Position numbers and translations under genes: made by a program. Positions 1 to 6,911 of a stretch of DNA of 36,231 nt are shown in pieces; the stretch's first letter is position 1; the number at the start of each line of letters is the position of its first letter. The notes below the pieces were generated by a model. The model had not been told where the DNA came from and made no database searches. It worked only from the letters and a program-made list of their open reading frames with translations. The DNA is from a bacterium (GTDB lineage: Bacteria; Zhuqueibacterota; Zhuqueibacteria; Zhuqueibacterales; Zhuqueibacteraceae): positions 1 through 36,231 of the forward strand of contig JAJVHT010000125.1 in assembly GCA_022072515.1 (NCBI GenBank), given 5' to 3'.

Positions 1-32
1 ATTTTACAGTGGTTAGATACGGCAAGATAGAA

Positions 33-743
33 ATGAATACTCAGCTTCTTTATCAAACCGACAGCTATCTCAAACGATTCTCTGCCAAAGTTTTGGCGCT
101 GCAAGATGGCGCGCTTATTCTCGATCAAACCGCCTTTTATCCAGGCGGCGGCGGGCAACCGGCAGATTACGGGTTCATCCGCTGCCGCAGCCAGGAAGTG
201 TCGCTCCGTAAAGTTGAGAAAAAAGGGGAGATGATTTTGCATTATCCCGATGCCGGAAATCTGCAACCGGGAGATGAGGTCGTTGGCATGTTGGATTGGG
301 AGCGCCGTTATGCGCTTATGCGCACGCACACGGCGCTGCATATTTTGTGTGGGGTTATTTGGCGTGATTTCGGCGTGCCCGTCACCGGCGGCAATATGGA
401 GCCGCTAAAAGCCCGCATGGATTTTGAGTTGGAGCATATCAACGTGGATTTTGCCGAGCGCGTCGAAGCGGCGATCAATAGCGAAATCGCGGCGGCGCGG
501 GAAATTCGTGTACGCATTCTACCGCGCGCGGAGGCCTTTCAAATTCCGGATTTGATCCGCACCAAAATCAATTTGCTGCCGGAGGGCATTCAAAACGTGC
601 GCACCGTTGAAATCGTCGGCCTCGATTTGCAGGCAGACGGCGGCACTCACGTCGCCAACACAGCGGAAGTTGGCCGCATCAAGATTATTGGTCACGAAAG
701 CAAAGGCAAGATCAACAAACGGCTGCGGATTGTGATTGAGTAA
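33..743 (+). CDS. alaX: Alanyl-tRNA editing protein, AlaX type
   Basis: Free-standing trans-editing domain related to the AlaRS editing domain; the family hydrolyses mischarged Ser- or Gly-tRNA(Ala) in the cytoplasm. What is seen: the N-terminal motif FYPGGGGQPADYG, the zinc-site motif HTALH (HxxxH), and near the C-terminus ADGGTHVANTAEVG. In AlaRS the latter motif begins with a Cys zinc ligand (CGGTH); here that position is Asp, a variant I recall in stand-alone AlaX proteins but cannot check. Length of 236 aa matches AlaX-M. Two starts are possible: GTG at 9 or ATG at 33. I chose the ATG because MNTQLLYQTDSYLKRF aligns with family N-termini; the ribosome site is weak in both cases. Anything upstream lies outside the window. 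Confidence 0.88.
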   Translation: MNTQLLYQTDSYLKRFSAKVLALQDGALILDQTAFYPGGGGQPADYGFIRCRSQEVSLRKVEKKGEMILHYPDAGNLQPGDEVVGMLDWERRYALMRTHTALHILCGVIWRDFGVPVTGGNMEPLKARMDFELEHINVDFAERVEAAINSEIAAAREIRVRILPRAEAFQIPDLIRTKINLLPEGIQNVRTVEIVGLDLQADGGTHVANTAEVGRIKIIGHESKGKINKRLRIVIE

Positions 744-839
744 AACGAGTGTTTGTTGGCCCGTTCGCCAGCTCAATTTAACCGCCAGGGCGATTGACAG
801 AGTAACGGGCAGACGTTTATAGAAAGGACGGATTGAGTT

Positions 840-2702
840 TTGAAGGAGCGTCGTTCGCCGCTCCGCCGGTTCTTGGCGTACGTGAAACCGTATCGCTGGC
901 TGGTGGCAGGAGCGTCGGCCATGGGCATTCTCAAGTTTTGCCTTCCCCTCATTTTTCCACTCGCGCTTAAATTCATCACCGACGACATTCTCGTCAGCCA
1001 ATCTACGGCGAACGCGATGGCTTCAACGCGGGAGGCTACGAGCCGAATATTCGGGTGGTGGACGACAAAAGTGGCGGCGCTGCTTCCCATTCTCGGCAAC
1101 GGCAAAATTGGTCTGCTGAATGCCCTCGCCCTGACGATGCTGGTCATTTATATTATGTTGGCGATTGCCACATTTTACCGGAGTGATCTCGCCGGCCGCG
1201 CCGGCCACCGTTTGGTGTTCGACCTGCGTTTTGATTTTTACCTGCACATCCAGCGCATGTCGCATCATTTTTTTTCGACGCAGCGTTCCGGCTCCATCGT
1301 CTCGCGTTTTATGAGCGATGTGGCGCTGGCGCAGAACTTTGTTGGCAGCGCGCTGACCAATGTGTGGATGGACAGCGCCTCGCTCATTTTCATTATTTAT
1401 ATTCTGTTTTATTTGGAAGCGCGTCTCGCCTGGGTGGCGCTGGCGGTGATGCCGTGTTACGTTGTGTTGATTCGTTACATGAGCCCGCGCATCAAAAAGG
1501 CCAGCCGTGCCTCGCAGGAAAAGCTGGAAGAGATCAGCGGCGATTTGCAGGAAAAAATCGGCGGCATCAGCGTCGTCAAAGCGTTTAACCAAGAACGCCG
1601 CGAAGCCCGGCAGTTCTTTCATGCCAATCACGAACTGTCCGATATGTTCATTTACAATGTTCACCTCAGCTCGTGGAATCAGGCCATCAGCGGCTTCCTC
1701 ACCACCGTCGCCCCGCTGGTGGTGGTCTGGATCGCGGCCTTGTTCGTCTTGCGGGCGGAGATGACCGTCGGCACGATGATCGCCTTTTACAGCTTTCTCG
1801 GGTCGCTGTATTTCCCGTTGCAACGCTTTAGTGAATTGGGCTTGATCGTCAGCAATTCGCTGGCGGCCATCGAGCGTATCTTCGAATACTTCGACATCGC
1901 GCCGCAAATTACCGAGAAGCCGAACGCGCTGACGCTGTCTCGCCTTCGAGGTCACGTTTGCTTTGAACAGGTGAATTTTGCTTACGAACAGCAAATGCCG
2001 ACGCTGCTCGGCATCGATTTCGATATTAAGCCGGGTGAAATGGTGGCGCTGGTCGGCGCGAGCGGCTCCGGCAAATCGACGCTGGTGAGCCTCATTCCGC
2101 GTTTTTACGATGTCACCGCCGGCCGCGTTTTACTGGATAGCACGGATGTACGCGAGGTGACGTTCAAATCGTTGCGCCGCCAAATCGGCCTCGTGTTGCA
2201 AGACTCGATTCTGTTTAGCACGACCCTGCGCGAGAATTTGCTCTACGGCCGGCCCCAGGCGACGGAAACTGAGTTGCATACGGCTGCCGAAGCCGCCAAC
2301 GCGACGGAGTTTATCAAAACGCTGCCGGGTGGATTCGACACGGTGATCGGCGAGCGCGGTATCAAGCTTTCCGGCGGGCAGCGCCAGCGCATCGCCATTG
2401 CACGCGCGTTCTTGAAAGATCCGCGTATTCTCATTCTCGATGAGGCGACTTCCTCGCTCGATTCGGAATCGGAACATCTAATTCAAGAAGCGCTGGCGCG
2501 GCTGATGCGCGGCCGGACGACGATCATCATTGCGCATCGCCTTTCCACGGTGGTCGAAGCGGATAAAATCGTCGTGTTGCAAAATGGCCGCGTGGTGGAA
2601 ATCGGCCGGCACGATGAGTTGCTGCGGCGCGGTGGACACTACGCGTTTCTCGCGCGCCGCCAGTTTCGTGATACCTTGCCGCTCGTGCAAGCGGCGGCTT
2701 AA
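840..2702 (+). CDS. ABC exporter, MsbA-like (fused permease and ATPase)
   Basis: Half-transporter with an N-terminal six-helix transmembrane domain (about residues 20-320) and a C-terminal nucleotide-binding domain. Seen: Walker A GASGSGKST (about 406-414), Q-loop VLQDS, signature LSGGQRQR (about 510), Walker B ILILDEATSSLD (about 530) and H-loop IIAHRLST. Length of 620 aa is usual for homodimeric MsbA/lipid or drug exporters of the inner membrane. Start is TTG at 840, preceded by AAAGGACGG eight or so bases upstream; an ATG further in would cut into the first membrane helix. In a diderm an MsbA role (flipping lipid A-core) is likely, but multidrug exporters share all these motifs, so I give no gene symbol. 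No lipid A genes lie nearby. Confidence 0.9.
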   Translation: MKERRSPLRRFLAYVKPYRWLVAGASAMGILKFCLPLIFPLALKFITDDILVSQSTANAMASTREATSRIFGWWTTKVAALLPILGNGKIGLLNALALTMLVIYIMLAIATFYRSDLAGRAGHRLVFDLRFDFYLHIQRMSHHFFSTQRSGSIVSRFMSDVALAQNFVGSALTNVWMDSASLIFIIYILFYLEARLAWVALAVMPCYVVLIRYMSPRIKKASRASQEKLEEISGDLQEKIGGISVVKAFNQERREARQFFHANHELSDMFIYNVHLSSWNQAISGFLTTVAPLVVVWIAALFVLRAEMTVGTMIAFYSFLGSLYFPLQRFSELGLIVSNSLAAIERIFEYFDIAPQITEKPNALTLSRLRGHVCFEQVNFAYEQQMPTLLGIDFDIKPGEMVALVGASGSGKSTLVSLIPRFYDVTAGRVLLDSTDVREVTFKSLRRQIGLVLQDSILFSTTLRENLLYGRPQATETELHTAAEAANATEFIKTLPGGFDTVIGERGIKLSGGQRQRIAIARAFLKDPRILILDEATSSLDSESEHLIQEALARLMRGRTTIIIAHRLSTVVEADKIVVLQNGRVVEIGRHDELLRRGGHYAFLARRQFRDTLPLVQAAA

Positions 2703-2788
2703 CGCGAAGAGCTTTCGATATAAATGACGAGTTACATTTTATGGGCAAGAAAAATTTTGAACAAGCTTGGACTTAATTGGAAAGAATC

Positions 2789-3970
2789 ATGCGCCTCACG
2801 AAACTGACAAGGTTCGCCTTGCTCGTCGGTATGCTCCTTTGGCAAGGCGGCTGTAATGAAAAACCGAAAACCGTGCCGCATTTCAAGACCCACTGGACGG
2901 TCAAAACTTCTTTCAAATATGATTTGGGCAGTTTCATCGGCATTCTCACTGGTCGCGAGCTTTACAAAAAGTATTATAGCGAGGTGCAAGCAGAATGGAC
3001 GCGCCTATTGCCGCCGCCCGTCACCGCCGCGCTAAAAAAAATCGATGCGGCGATCGGGCCGCACCAACCGCCGGGCCCGCGTTTGTGCATTTGGTTTTCC
3101 GTTCTGGCCGCTGAAGACAGCATAGCGGCGATTCTGGCCGCGTTGGATGACGAAGCCGCGGTCCGCCGCCGTTTGACGGCTTCCGATTTTTCCGGCGAAA
3201 AGAATTGGCAACAATGGCAGACTCTCCAACCGCATTTGCGCACGGTGCTGGCGTATTTACAAAAAGCCGGTTTCGAGGGGTATTGGTACCAAACGCTGTA
3301 TCCGAAAATCACTGCGAAGCTGCCGCGCGTTCAACAGGAGTTGCAATCCTACGACGTTACCGGCGATATTGAACGTTTCCTGCGGAACGGCAAGGTGCCG
3401 GACAGTCTGGAAGTGTTGGCGCTGTGGCTGTTGCAGCCGCACGCCATTCGCCTGACGCCACAATGCTATCTCACCGATGCCAATTATCCGATGTATGTCA
3501 CCGTGAAAAGCGCCTATCATGAATTATTGCATCCGCATGGCGAGGCCTTGGTCGATTCGGTTTTGGCCGAATCGTTTGCGGCGTTGCGCGCCGATCCGTT
3601 CTTGCAACAAAAACTGGCGCAAGCGGATCCGGCGTTGGGCTATCGGAATTTTCAAGCCTATGCGCGTGAAGAAGTGGTGCTGGCGGCGGATTTGTTTTTG
3701 TCGGAGCGGCGGCGGGTAATCTCGCAGCTCATGGGCGTTAATGGCAGCAACGCCGCCGAAGCCGTGCGTTTGTATCTGGAGCGGCACGAGGGCGGCGTGC
3801 ATGTGCTCGCTGGCGTGATTTATTCCTATTTGGAAGCAGGCTTAAAACTCGACCGCATGTCGTATGCCGCCTTTTTGAAAGAGTTGTTTGCCAGCGACCG
3901 CTTACAGGTGGGAAAGATTGAGTCGCGATATCGTGATTTTGTGCAGAACAAAAATTTGGCGAGTCCGTGA
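2789..3970 (+). CDS. Putative lipoprotein with HExxH metallopeptidase motif
   Basis: I do not recognise the family. The N-terminus is a signal peptide (MRLTKLTRFALLVGMLL) followed by WQGGC, so Cys22 is a plausible but non-ideal lipobox cysteine (Gln at -3). The mature protein is mostly helical and carries HELLH at residues 244-248, in the context YHELLHPHGEALVD. A Glu pair in AREEVVLAADLFL about 46-50 residues later could supply the third zinc ligand, as in gluzincins. This suggests an envelope zinc peptidase, which is inference from the motif only. ATG at 2789 is preceded by TTGGAAAGAATC, giving a GGAAAG ribosome site; an in-frame TTG at 2777 is less likely. It ends 187 bp before the convergent hisN-type gene. 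Confidence 0.75.
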   Translation: MRLTKLTRFALLVGMLLWQGGCNEKPKTVPHFKTHWTVKTSFKYDLGSFIGILTGRELYKKYYSEVQAEWTRLLPPPVTAALKKIDAAIGPHQPPGPRLCIWFSVLAAEDSIAAILAALDDEAAVRRRLTASDFSGEKNWQQWQTLQPHLRTVLAYLQKAGFEGYWYQTLYPKITAKLPRVQQELQSYDVTGDIERFLRNGKVPDSLEVLALWLLQPHAIRLTPQCYLTDANYPMYVTVKSAYHELLHPHGEALVDSVLAESFAALRADPFLQQKLAQADPALGYRNFQAYAREEVVLAADLFLSERRRVISQLMGVNGSNAAEAVRLYLERHEGGVHVLAGVIYSYLEAGLKLDRMSYAAFLKELFASDRLQVGKIESRYRDFVQNKNLASP

Positions 3971-4036
3971 AACGCAAAACTTAAAACGCGATTGCTAAAA
4001 ACTATGTTTCATGGTTTGCGTTTTATTCATCGTGTT

Positions 4037-4149
4037 GTAACAATTCAGCTATTTCACCACCCGGGGCACGCATTTTATGAAATTTTTTCAACCTGGCAAA
4101 TTTACTTTCGCTCACGGAATTAAGCGCCCGGGCGATACTGAATAGCCAC
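4037..4149. repeat. 113-bp inverted-repeat element, copy 1
   Basis: Imperfect palindrome filling the gap between two convergent genes. It is closely related along its whole length to 35005-35116. The left end GTAACAATTCAG and the right end (ATACTGAATAGCCAC) are inverted relative to each other, followed inward by CACCCGGGG and CGCCCGGGCG. The core contains a shared CTGGCAAATTTA and TTTCGCTCAC. The outermost arm is partly decayed compared with copy 2. No coding capacity. It looks like a MITE or REP/BIME-type repeat; it could also act as a bidirectional terminator between the convergent genes. Confidence 0.8.
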
Positions 4150-4156
4150 ATCGTGT

Positions 4157-4951
4157 TTATGATTTTGGGGGCAACATCTGTTCGACGGCCTCATGCAAAT
4201 GGCCGTTGGTCGAAAAAGCATTCTCGCCGTGAATGGTCGCGTTGCCCTGCCAATCGGTGAAGCGGCCGCCGGCCTCTTCGAGAATGGGCAGCAACGGGCC
4301 ATTATCCCACACCGCCATACGCGGGTCGAGCATGATTTCGGCGCGACCGGTGGCCACTAGAATGTGGCCATACGCATCGCCCCACGTGCGCTGCAATTTG
4401 GTCGAGCGGCACAACCGCTCGAGCGCGGCATCGTAGCCCATCGTTTCCATCCGAAAAAAATCCGTCGTCAGCAAAACCGCCTCGTCCATTTTAGTCACTG
4501 CCGAGACGCGGGCGCGGCGGCCATTCCAATAGCAACCGGCGTTTTGCGCGGCCCAAACGGTTTCTCCCAGCGCCGGAAAATGGGCCACACCGAGAACGAC
4601 CCGGCCTTGCATTTCGCACGCCAACAACGCGCCATAAAACGGCACGCCGCAGATGAACGCCTTTGTGCCGTCAATCGGGTCGATATACCAAGTGGTGTTC
4701 GTGTTCCGCGCCGGCGTGGTGCTGCCGCCTTCCTCGCCGACGATGGCGTCATCCGGGAAATAGCGCGTGAGCCAGCCGCGAATCTCCTCTTCGGCGCGGC
4801 GATCGGCAATCGTCACCGGCGTCTGGTCGCTTTTTAATTCGACAGGAACGCCGGTTTGAAAATATTCGAGGGTGATTTTACCCGCGCGCCAGCAGGCTTC
4901 CAGGGCGACTTCCAGCCGGGAACGCAGCGGTTCCTTGATATTAAGTTCCAT
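4157..4951 (-). CDS. hisN: Inositol-monophosphatase-family phosphatase, HisN-type histidinol-phosphatase
   Basis: Magnesium-dependent phosphatase of the IMPase superfamily. Seen: PVTIADRRAEEEIR, GEEGG (residues 72-76, metal-binding Glu), WYIDPIDGTKAF (88-99, the metal/phosphate motif), and WDNGPLLPILEEAGG (215-229) with the C-terminal catalytic Asp216. The segments FICGVPFYGALLA, TWGDAYGH and GGRFTDWQG follow the pattern of HisN histidinol-phosphatases more than SuhB or CysQ. HisN would perform the dephosphorylation of histidinol phosphate in histidine synthesis. No other his genes are present, so the substrate stays an inference. The start ATG at 4951 has GAGAGGAG directly before it. The upstream 280 bp carries a strong nested hairpin that could be its leader. 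Confidence 0.78.
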   Translation of the reverse strand: MELNIKEPLRSRLEVALEACWRAGKITLEYFQTGVPVELKSDQTPVTIADRRAEEEIRGWLTRYFPDDAIVGEEGGSTTPARNTNTTWYIDPIDGTKAFICGVPFYGALLACEMQGRVVLGVAHFPALGETVWAAQNAGCYWNGRRARVSAVTKMDEAVLLTTDFFRMETMGYDAALERLCRSTKLQRTWGDAYGHILVATGRAEIMLDPRMAVWDNGPLLPILEEAGGRFTDWQGNATIHGENAFSTNGHLHEAVEQMLPPKS

Positions 4952-5113
4952 CTCCTCTCAAACTTTCCTTTAAAATAAAATCCCTCCGAACCAGGTCACC
5001 ATTTGCCTTTCTCGCGGGGAGAAAAATTTCTTCGCACTTTGCACGGAAAATAGGGTTCGGCGCCGCCACGTTCTGTGGGGGTGCGAGGCAAACAGTTGCG
5101 GAGGGACAACGCG

Positions 5114-5185
5114 GCAGCCCGCACGATCGGGCCTCTCGTGCGATCAACGCAAGGCTGCACCGGCTACTCACTTGAGCAACCGGTG
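5114..5185 (-). ncRNA. Structured intergenic element, possible leader RNA
   Basis: Three nested or adjacent stems occupy 72 bp in the 281-bp gap between the histone-like gene and hisN. Outer stem GCAGCC (5114-5119) pairs with GGCTGC (5153-5158). Inside it CGCACGA (5120-5126) pairs with TCGTGCG (5136-5142). The next six bases CACCGG (5158-5163) pair with CCGGTG (5180-5185), with an inner CTCA/TGAG. Neither strand has a T-tract after the stems, so it is not a plain intrinsic terminator. Both neighbours are read on the minus strand, so I assign that strand: it would be the 3' UTR of the histone-like gene or the 5' leader of hisN. I cannot match it to a known RNA family. Confidence 0.35.
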
Positions 5186-5232
5186 ACTTTCTCGCTGCCG
5201 GGAATGAGATTTAAACTTTCAACCGGCCGGTG

Positions 5233-5625
5233 TTACCGACGGCTCTTCGCTTTCGCCTTTTTGGCGCCGCTTTTTTTAGCGGTTTTCGCTTTGCCTTTGG
5301 CCGGTTTTCTTTTGCTTGCGGCTTTGGCTTTCTTGGCGGCCGGTTTCTTTGCCCGCGGTTTTTTTGCCGCCGCTTTTTTCGCCGTTTTTTTGGCCGCCGG
5401 TTTTTTCACCACCCGTTTTTTGGGGGCAGCCTTTTTGGCGGCCTTTACGGGCGCGGCCACTGGGGCGGCCATGGGTTCAACGGCGGAAACGGCTGGCATT
5501 GCGACCGGTTCGGCCTCTTCCATCACGGACACCGGTTCCGGTGAATCAAACGACATTTCCTCCATGTCGTCCGTTTCGTCCTCGTAGTCGTCGTCCGTGT
5601 TGGGCATGTAATCGAAGTTTTCCAT
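5233..5625 (-). CDS. Histone H1-like protein with acidic N-terminal domain
   Basis: 130-aa protein of two opposite halves. Residues 1-40 are strongly acidic (MENFDYMPNTDDDYEDETDD and more Glu), 41-60 are an Ala/Pro/Val linker, and 61-130 are repeats of KKA, KKPAAKK and AAKKAK, ending KAKAKSRR. The basic half resembles the C-terminal domain of histone H1 and bacterial H1-like (Hc1/AlgP-type) DNA-compacting proteins. The acidic half could neutralise or regulate DNA binding; that is inference. Low complexity makes family assignment uncertain. Start: ATG at 5625 follows GTGGAGGAAAAA, giving a clear GGAGGA site; the in-frame GTG at 5637 overlaps that site. The sequence upstream is AT-rich. Confidence 0.8.
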   Translation of the reverse strand: MENFDYMPNTDDDYEDETDDMEEMSFDSPEPVSVMEEAEPVAMPAVSAVEPMAAPVAAPVKAAKKAAPKKRVVKKPAAKKTAKKAAAKKPRAKKPAAKKAKAASKRKPAKGKAKTAKKSGAKKAKAKSRR

Positions 5626-5785
5626 TTTTTCCTCCACAAAGGTGAAAAACGTTGCCGGTAAAGTACTGCACTCAAGGTTGATTCACTTGCAGCCTTGCAC
5701 CCATAAAATAAGTTATCAAAATGCGATTTGCAAGATCAATTTTAAAAATATGCGTAAAAATTTAAAAAAATTGAACTGTTTTATT

Positions 5786-5813
5786 TTGCGCTTCGCCTTG
5801 TACCGTAGATAAT
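5786..5813 (+). promoter_or_regulatory. Candidate sigma70 promoter for the 5820-5986 RNA
   Basis: TTGCGC at 5786-5791 and GATAAT at 5808-5813, spacing 16. The -10 box matches TATAAT in five of six positions, the -35 box in three. It lies in an AT-rich tract and points at a region that ends in an intrinsic terminator with no open reading frame between. Confidence 0.4.
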
Positions 5814-5819
5814 AATGCT

Positions 5820-5986
5820 ACCAACACAGAGATTTGCAACATACCTTGCGATTCAGCACAACCCGTAAATTCACCTCGCGCCGCATTATCCTTGCAAGAT
5901 AAAGAAGCGCGCACCAATAATCTACATTGATAATGAGGAGATATCTAATTCGGTCCAAGCGCTGTGGTGCCGCGCTTGCTTTTTTT
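5820..5986 (+). ncRNA. Candidate small RNA (about 165 nt)
   Basis: A non-coding unit with a promoter-like sequence in front and an intrinsic terminator behind. Inside is a neat hairpin: CGCGC (5877-5881) and TTATC (5886-5890) pair with GATAA (5898-5902) and GCGCG (5907-5911), separated by a 4x4 internal loop and closed by a 7-base loop. The predicted 5' end, ACC (5820-5822) and ACAG (5826-5829), can pair with CTGTGGT (5962-5968) near the 3' end, so the molecule could close on itself as 6S RNA does. Length would also fit 6S RNA, but I see no diagnostic sequence and the end pairing competes with the terminator stem. Divergent from the histone-like gene. No known family assigned. Confidence 0.42.
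5956..5986 (+). terminator. Rho-independent terminator
   Basis: CAAGCGC (5956-5962) pairs perfectly with GCGCTTG (5972-5978) around a 9-base loop, followed by C and seven T. The T-tract is only on the plus strand. No plus-strand ORF precedes it, which is the main argument for the candidate small RNA. Confidence 0.75.
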
Positions 5987-6115
5987 AATAATTTTTTTGG
6001 GATTATAAAATGGGGAGTTTTTGTACTCTTGAATTAACTGATCGAGTAATGCACCGGCAATGGATAGGTCAATCGTGTCCTGTTTTACGATGATACATTT
6101 CTGCGACAAAAATAA

Positions 6116-6148
6116 AAAGGGACACAGCGCGCGAAACCGTGTCCCTTT
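6116..6148 (-). terminator. Intrinsic terminator, mainly for the minus strand
   Basis: AAAGGGACAC (6116-6125) and GTGTCCCTTT (6139-6148) form a perfect 10-bp stem with a 13-base loop. On the minus strand it is followed by TTATTTTTG, a usable U-tract; on the plus strand by CTTTGGGG, which is weaker. It lies 160 bp after the end of the small minus-strand gene at 6309-6512 and probably ends its transcript. Confidence 0.7.
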
Positions 6149-6163
6149 CTTTGGGGTAGGTGT

Positions 6164-6204
6164 CCTTAAAAAGAAAAACCCATACAGGCGTCACCTTTTT
6201 AAGG
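6164..6204. repeat. Perfect 10-bp inverted repeat
   Basis: CCTTAAAAAG (6164-6173) and CTTTTTAAGG (6195-6204) with a 21-base loop, just upstream of the 6116-6148 hairpin in minus-strand order. AT-rich arms suggest an accessory termination or mRNA 3'-end structure. Confidence 0.5.
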
Positions 6205-6308
6205 ATGGAAGTATATTGGATGATGGGGTAGCCGAGATAAAACCAACGAGAAAGAACAAACTGCAACAGGCAAACTTCTATAGTGCTTTAGTTCTGCAAA
6301 TGCCTTAT

Positions 6309-6512
6309 TTACAGTTCAATATAGTAACTCCCATCGCCATTTTTTCCAATGTTGCCAGTGACCATGATGAAATCTGGCGAGGTTTTCTCCAACATTTTCA
6401 GCGCTTTAGTGGCGCTGCTGGTGTGTCGAAACTTGTAGCCTTGGGCATGCTCCATGACGTTGCAAATCAAGTCCTCATGTTCGACTCGTCCGAATAGTAA
6501 GATCTCTTTCAA
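6309..6512 (-). CDS. Small receiver-like protein (67 aa), function unknown
   Basis: Short protein beginning MKEILLFGRVEHEDLICNVM and containing SSATKALKMLEKTSPDFIMVTG, which reads like the beta-alpha-beta start of a response-regulator receiver fold (the A-ALKML-PDFIMV pattern). It is only about half a receiver domain, and the first-strand acidic pair and the downstream Thr/Lys are absent, so phosphotransfer is unlikely. Start is TTG at 6512 with GGAG seven bases upstream (GCAGGAGCTGTAAATTG). The terminator at 6116-6148 fits its orientation. It may be an intact small protein or a remnant of a longer one. The overlapping plus-strand reading frame lacks any ribosome site or recognisable domain. 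Confidence 0.55.
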   Translation of the reverse strand: MKEILLFGRVEHEDLICNVMEHAQGYKFRHTSSATKALKMLEKTSPDFIMVTGNIGKNGDGSYYIEL

Positions 6513-6911
6513 TTTACAGCTCCTGCTCTCAGCTCCGAGACGTCAGTCAATAGGAGTGCCGAAAATCCTTTAGAGTCGTTTAAAGGTTATCGGGTTGTTT
6601 CAAAGAGCACTTACCTGTGCATGTTCACCTATTGCTAATCTTATGCCACAACGTTGAAAGACAACCTTGTAAATATAAGAATTTGTTTTTTATAAAATAA
6701 ACTCGGACACCACCCCCGGCGCAATTGCCAGCTAAAAATGACCTTATTGTCTCATCTGAAAACAGTGTTTTAAAATAGAACGATAGGCGTCCTTTTTAAA
6801 ATCCGGCCGTTGTAAAATTACCACACCGCGACAATAGGCATTGACATTTTTCCGAATTTCTAATACCTTGATTAAAAGTTGGATCTAATGCGCTGAACTC
6901 TGATTGGTTTT
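6513..6911. other. AT-rich intergenic region without a gene
   Basis: About 400 bp between divergent genes. I see no convincing ORF or RNA. TTGACA at 6841-6846 is a perfect -35 box, with TACCTT at 17-base spacing or TAATAC at 14-base spacing (6861-6866) as weak -10 candidates, so the promoter of the LarA-like gene probably lies here. The stretch 6660-6700 is very AT-rich. Confidence 0.4.

Noticed and set aside
840..2702. Naming the exporter msbA
   Set aside because: Motifs are shared by all fused ABC exporters and no lipid A gene is adjacent.
5230..5645. Plus-strand Phe/Ala-rich frames opposite the histone-like gene
   Set aside because: They are the antisense of Lys/Ala codons and would give implausible Phe-rich proteins.
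5956..5986. Terminator as the end of an unseen plus-strand gene
   Set aside because: No plus-strand frame with a start and ribosome site lies between 5640 and 5956; a small RNA explains it better.
6069..6266. 65-aa minus-strand frame
   Set aside because: Spans the intrinsic terminator; no ribosome site; composition not protein-like.
6060..6497. 145-aa plus-strand frame in the gap before the LarA-like gene
   Set aside because: It reads through the strong hairpin at 6116-6148 and over the receiver-like gene, with no ribosome site and no domain.
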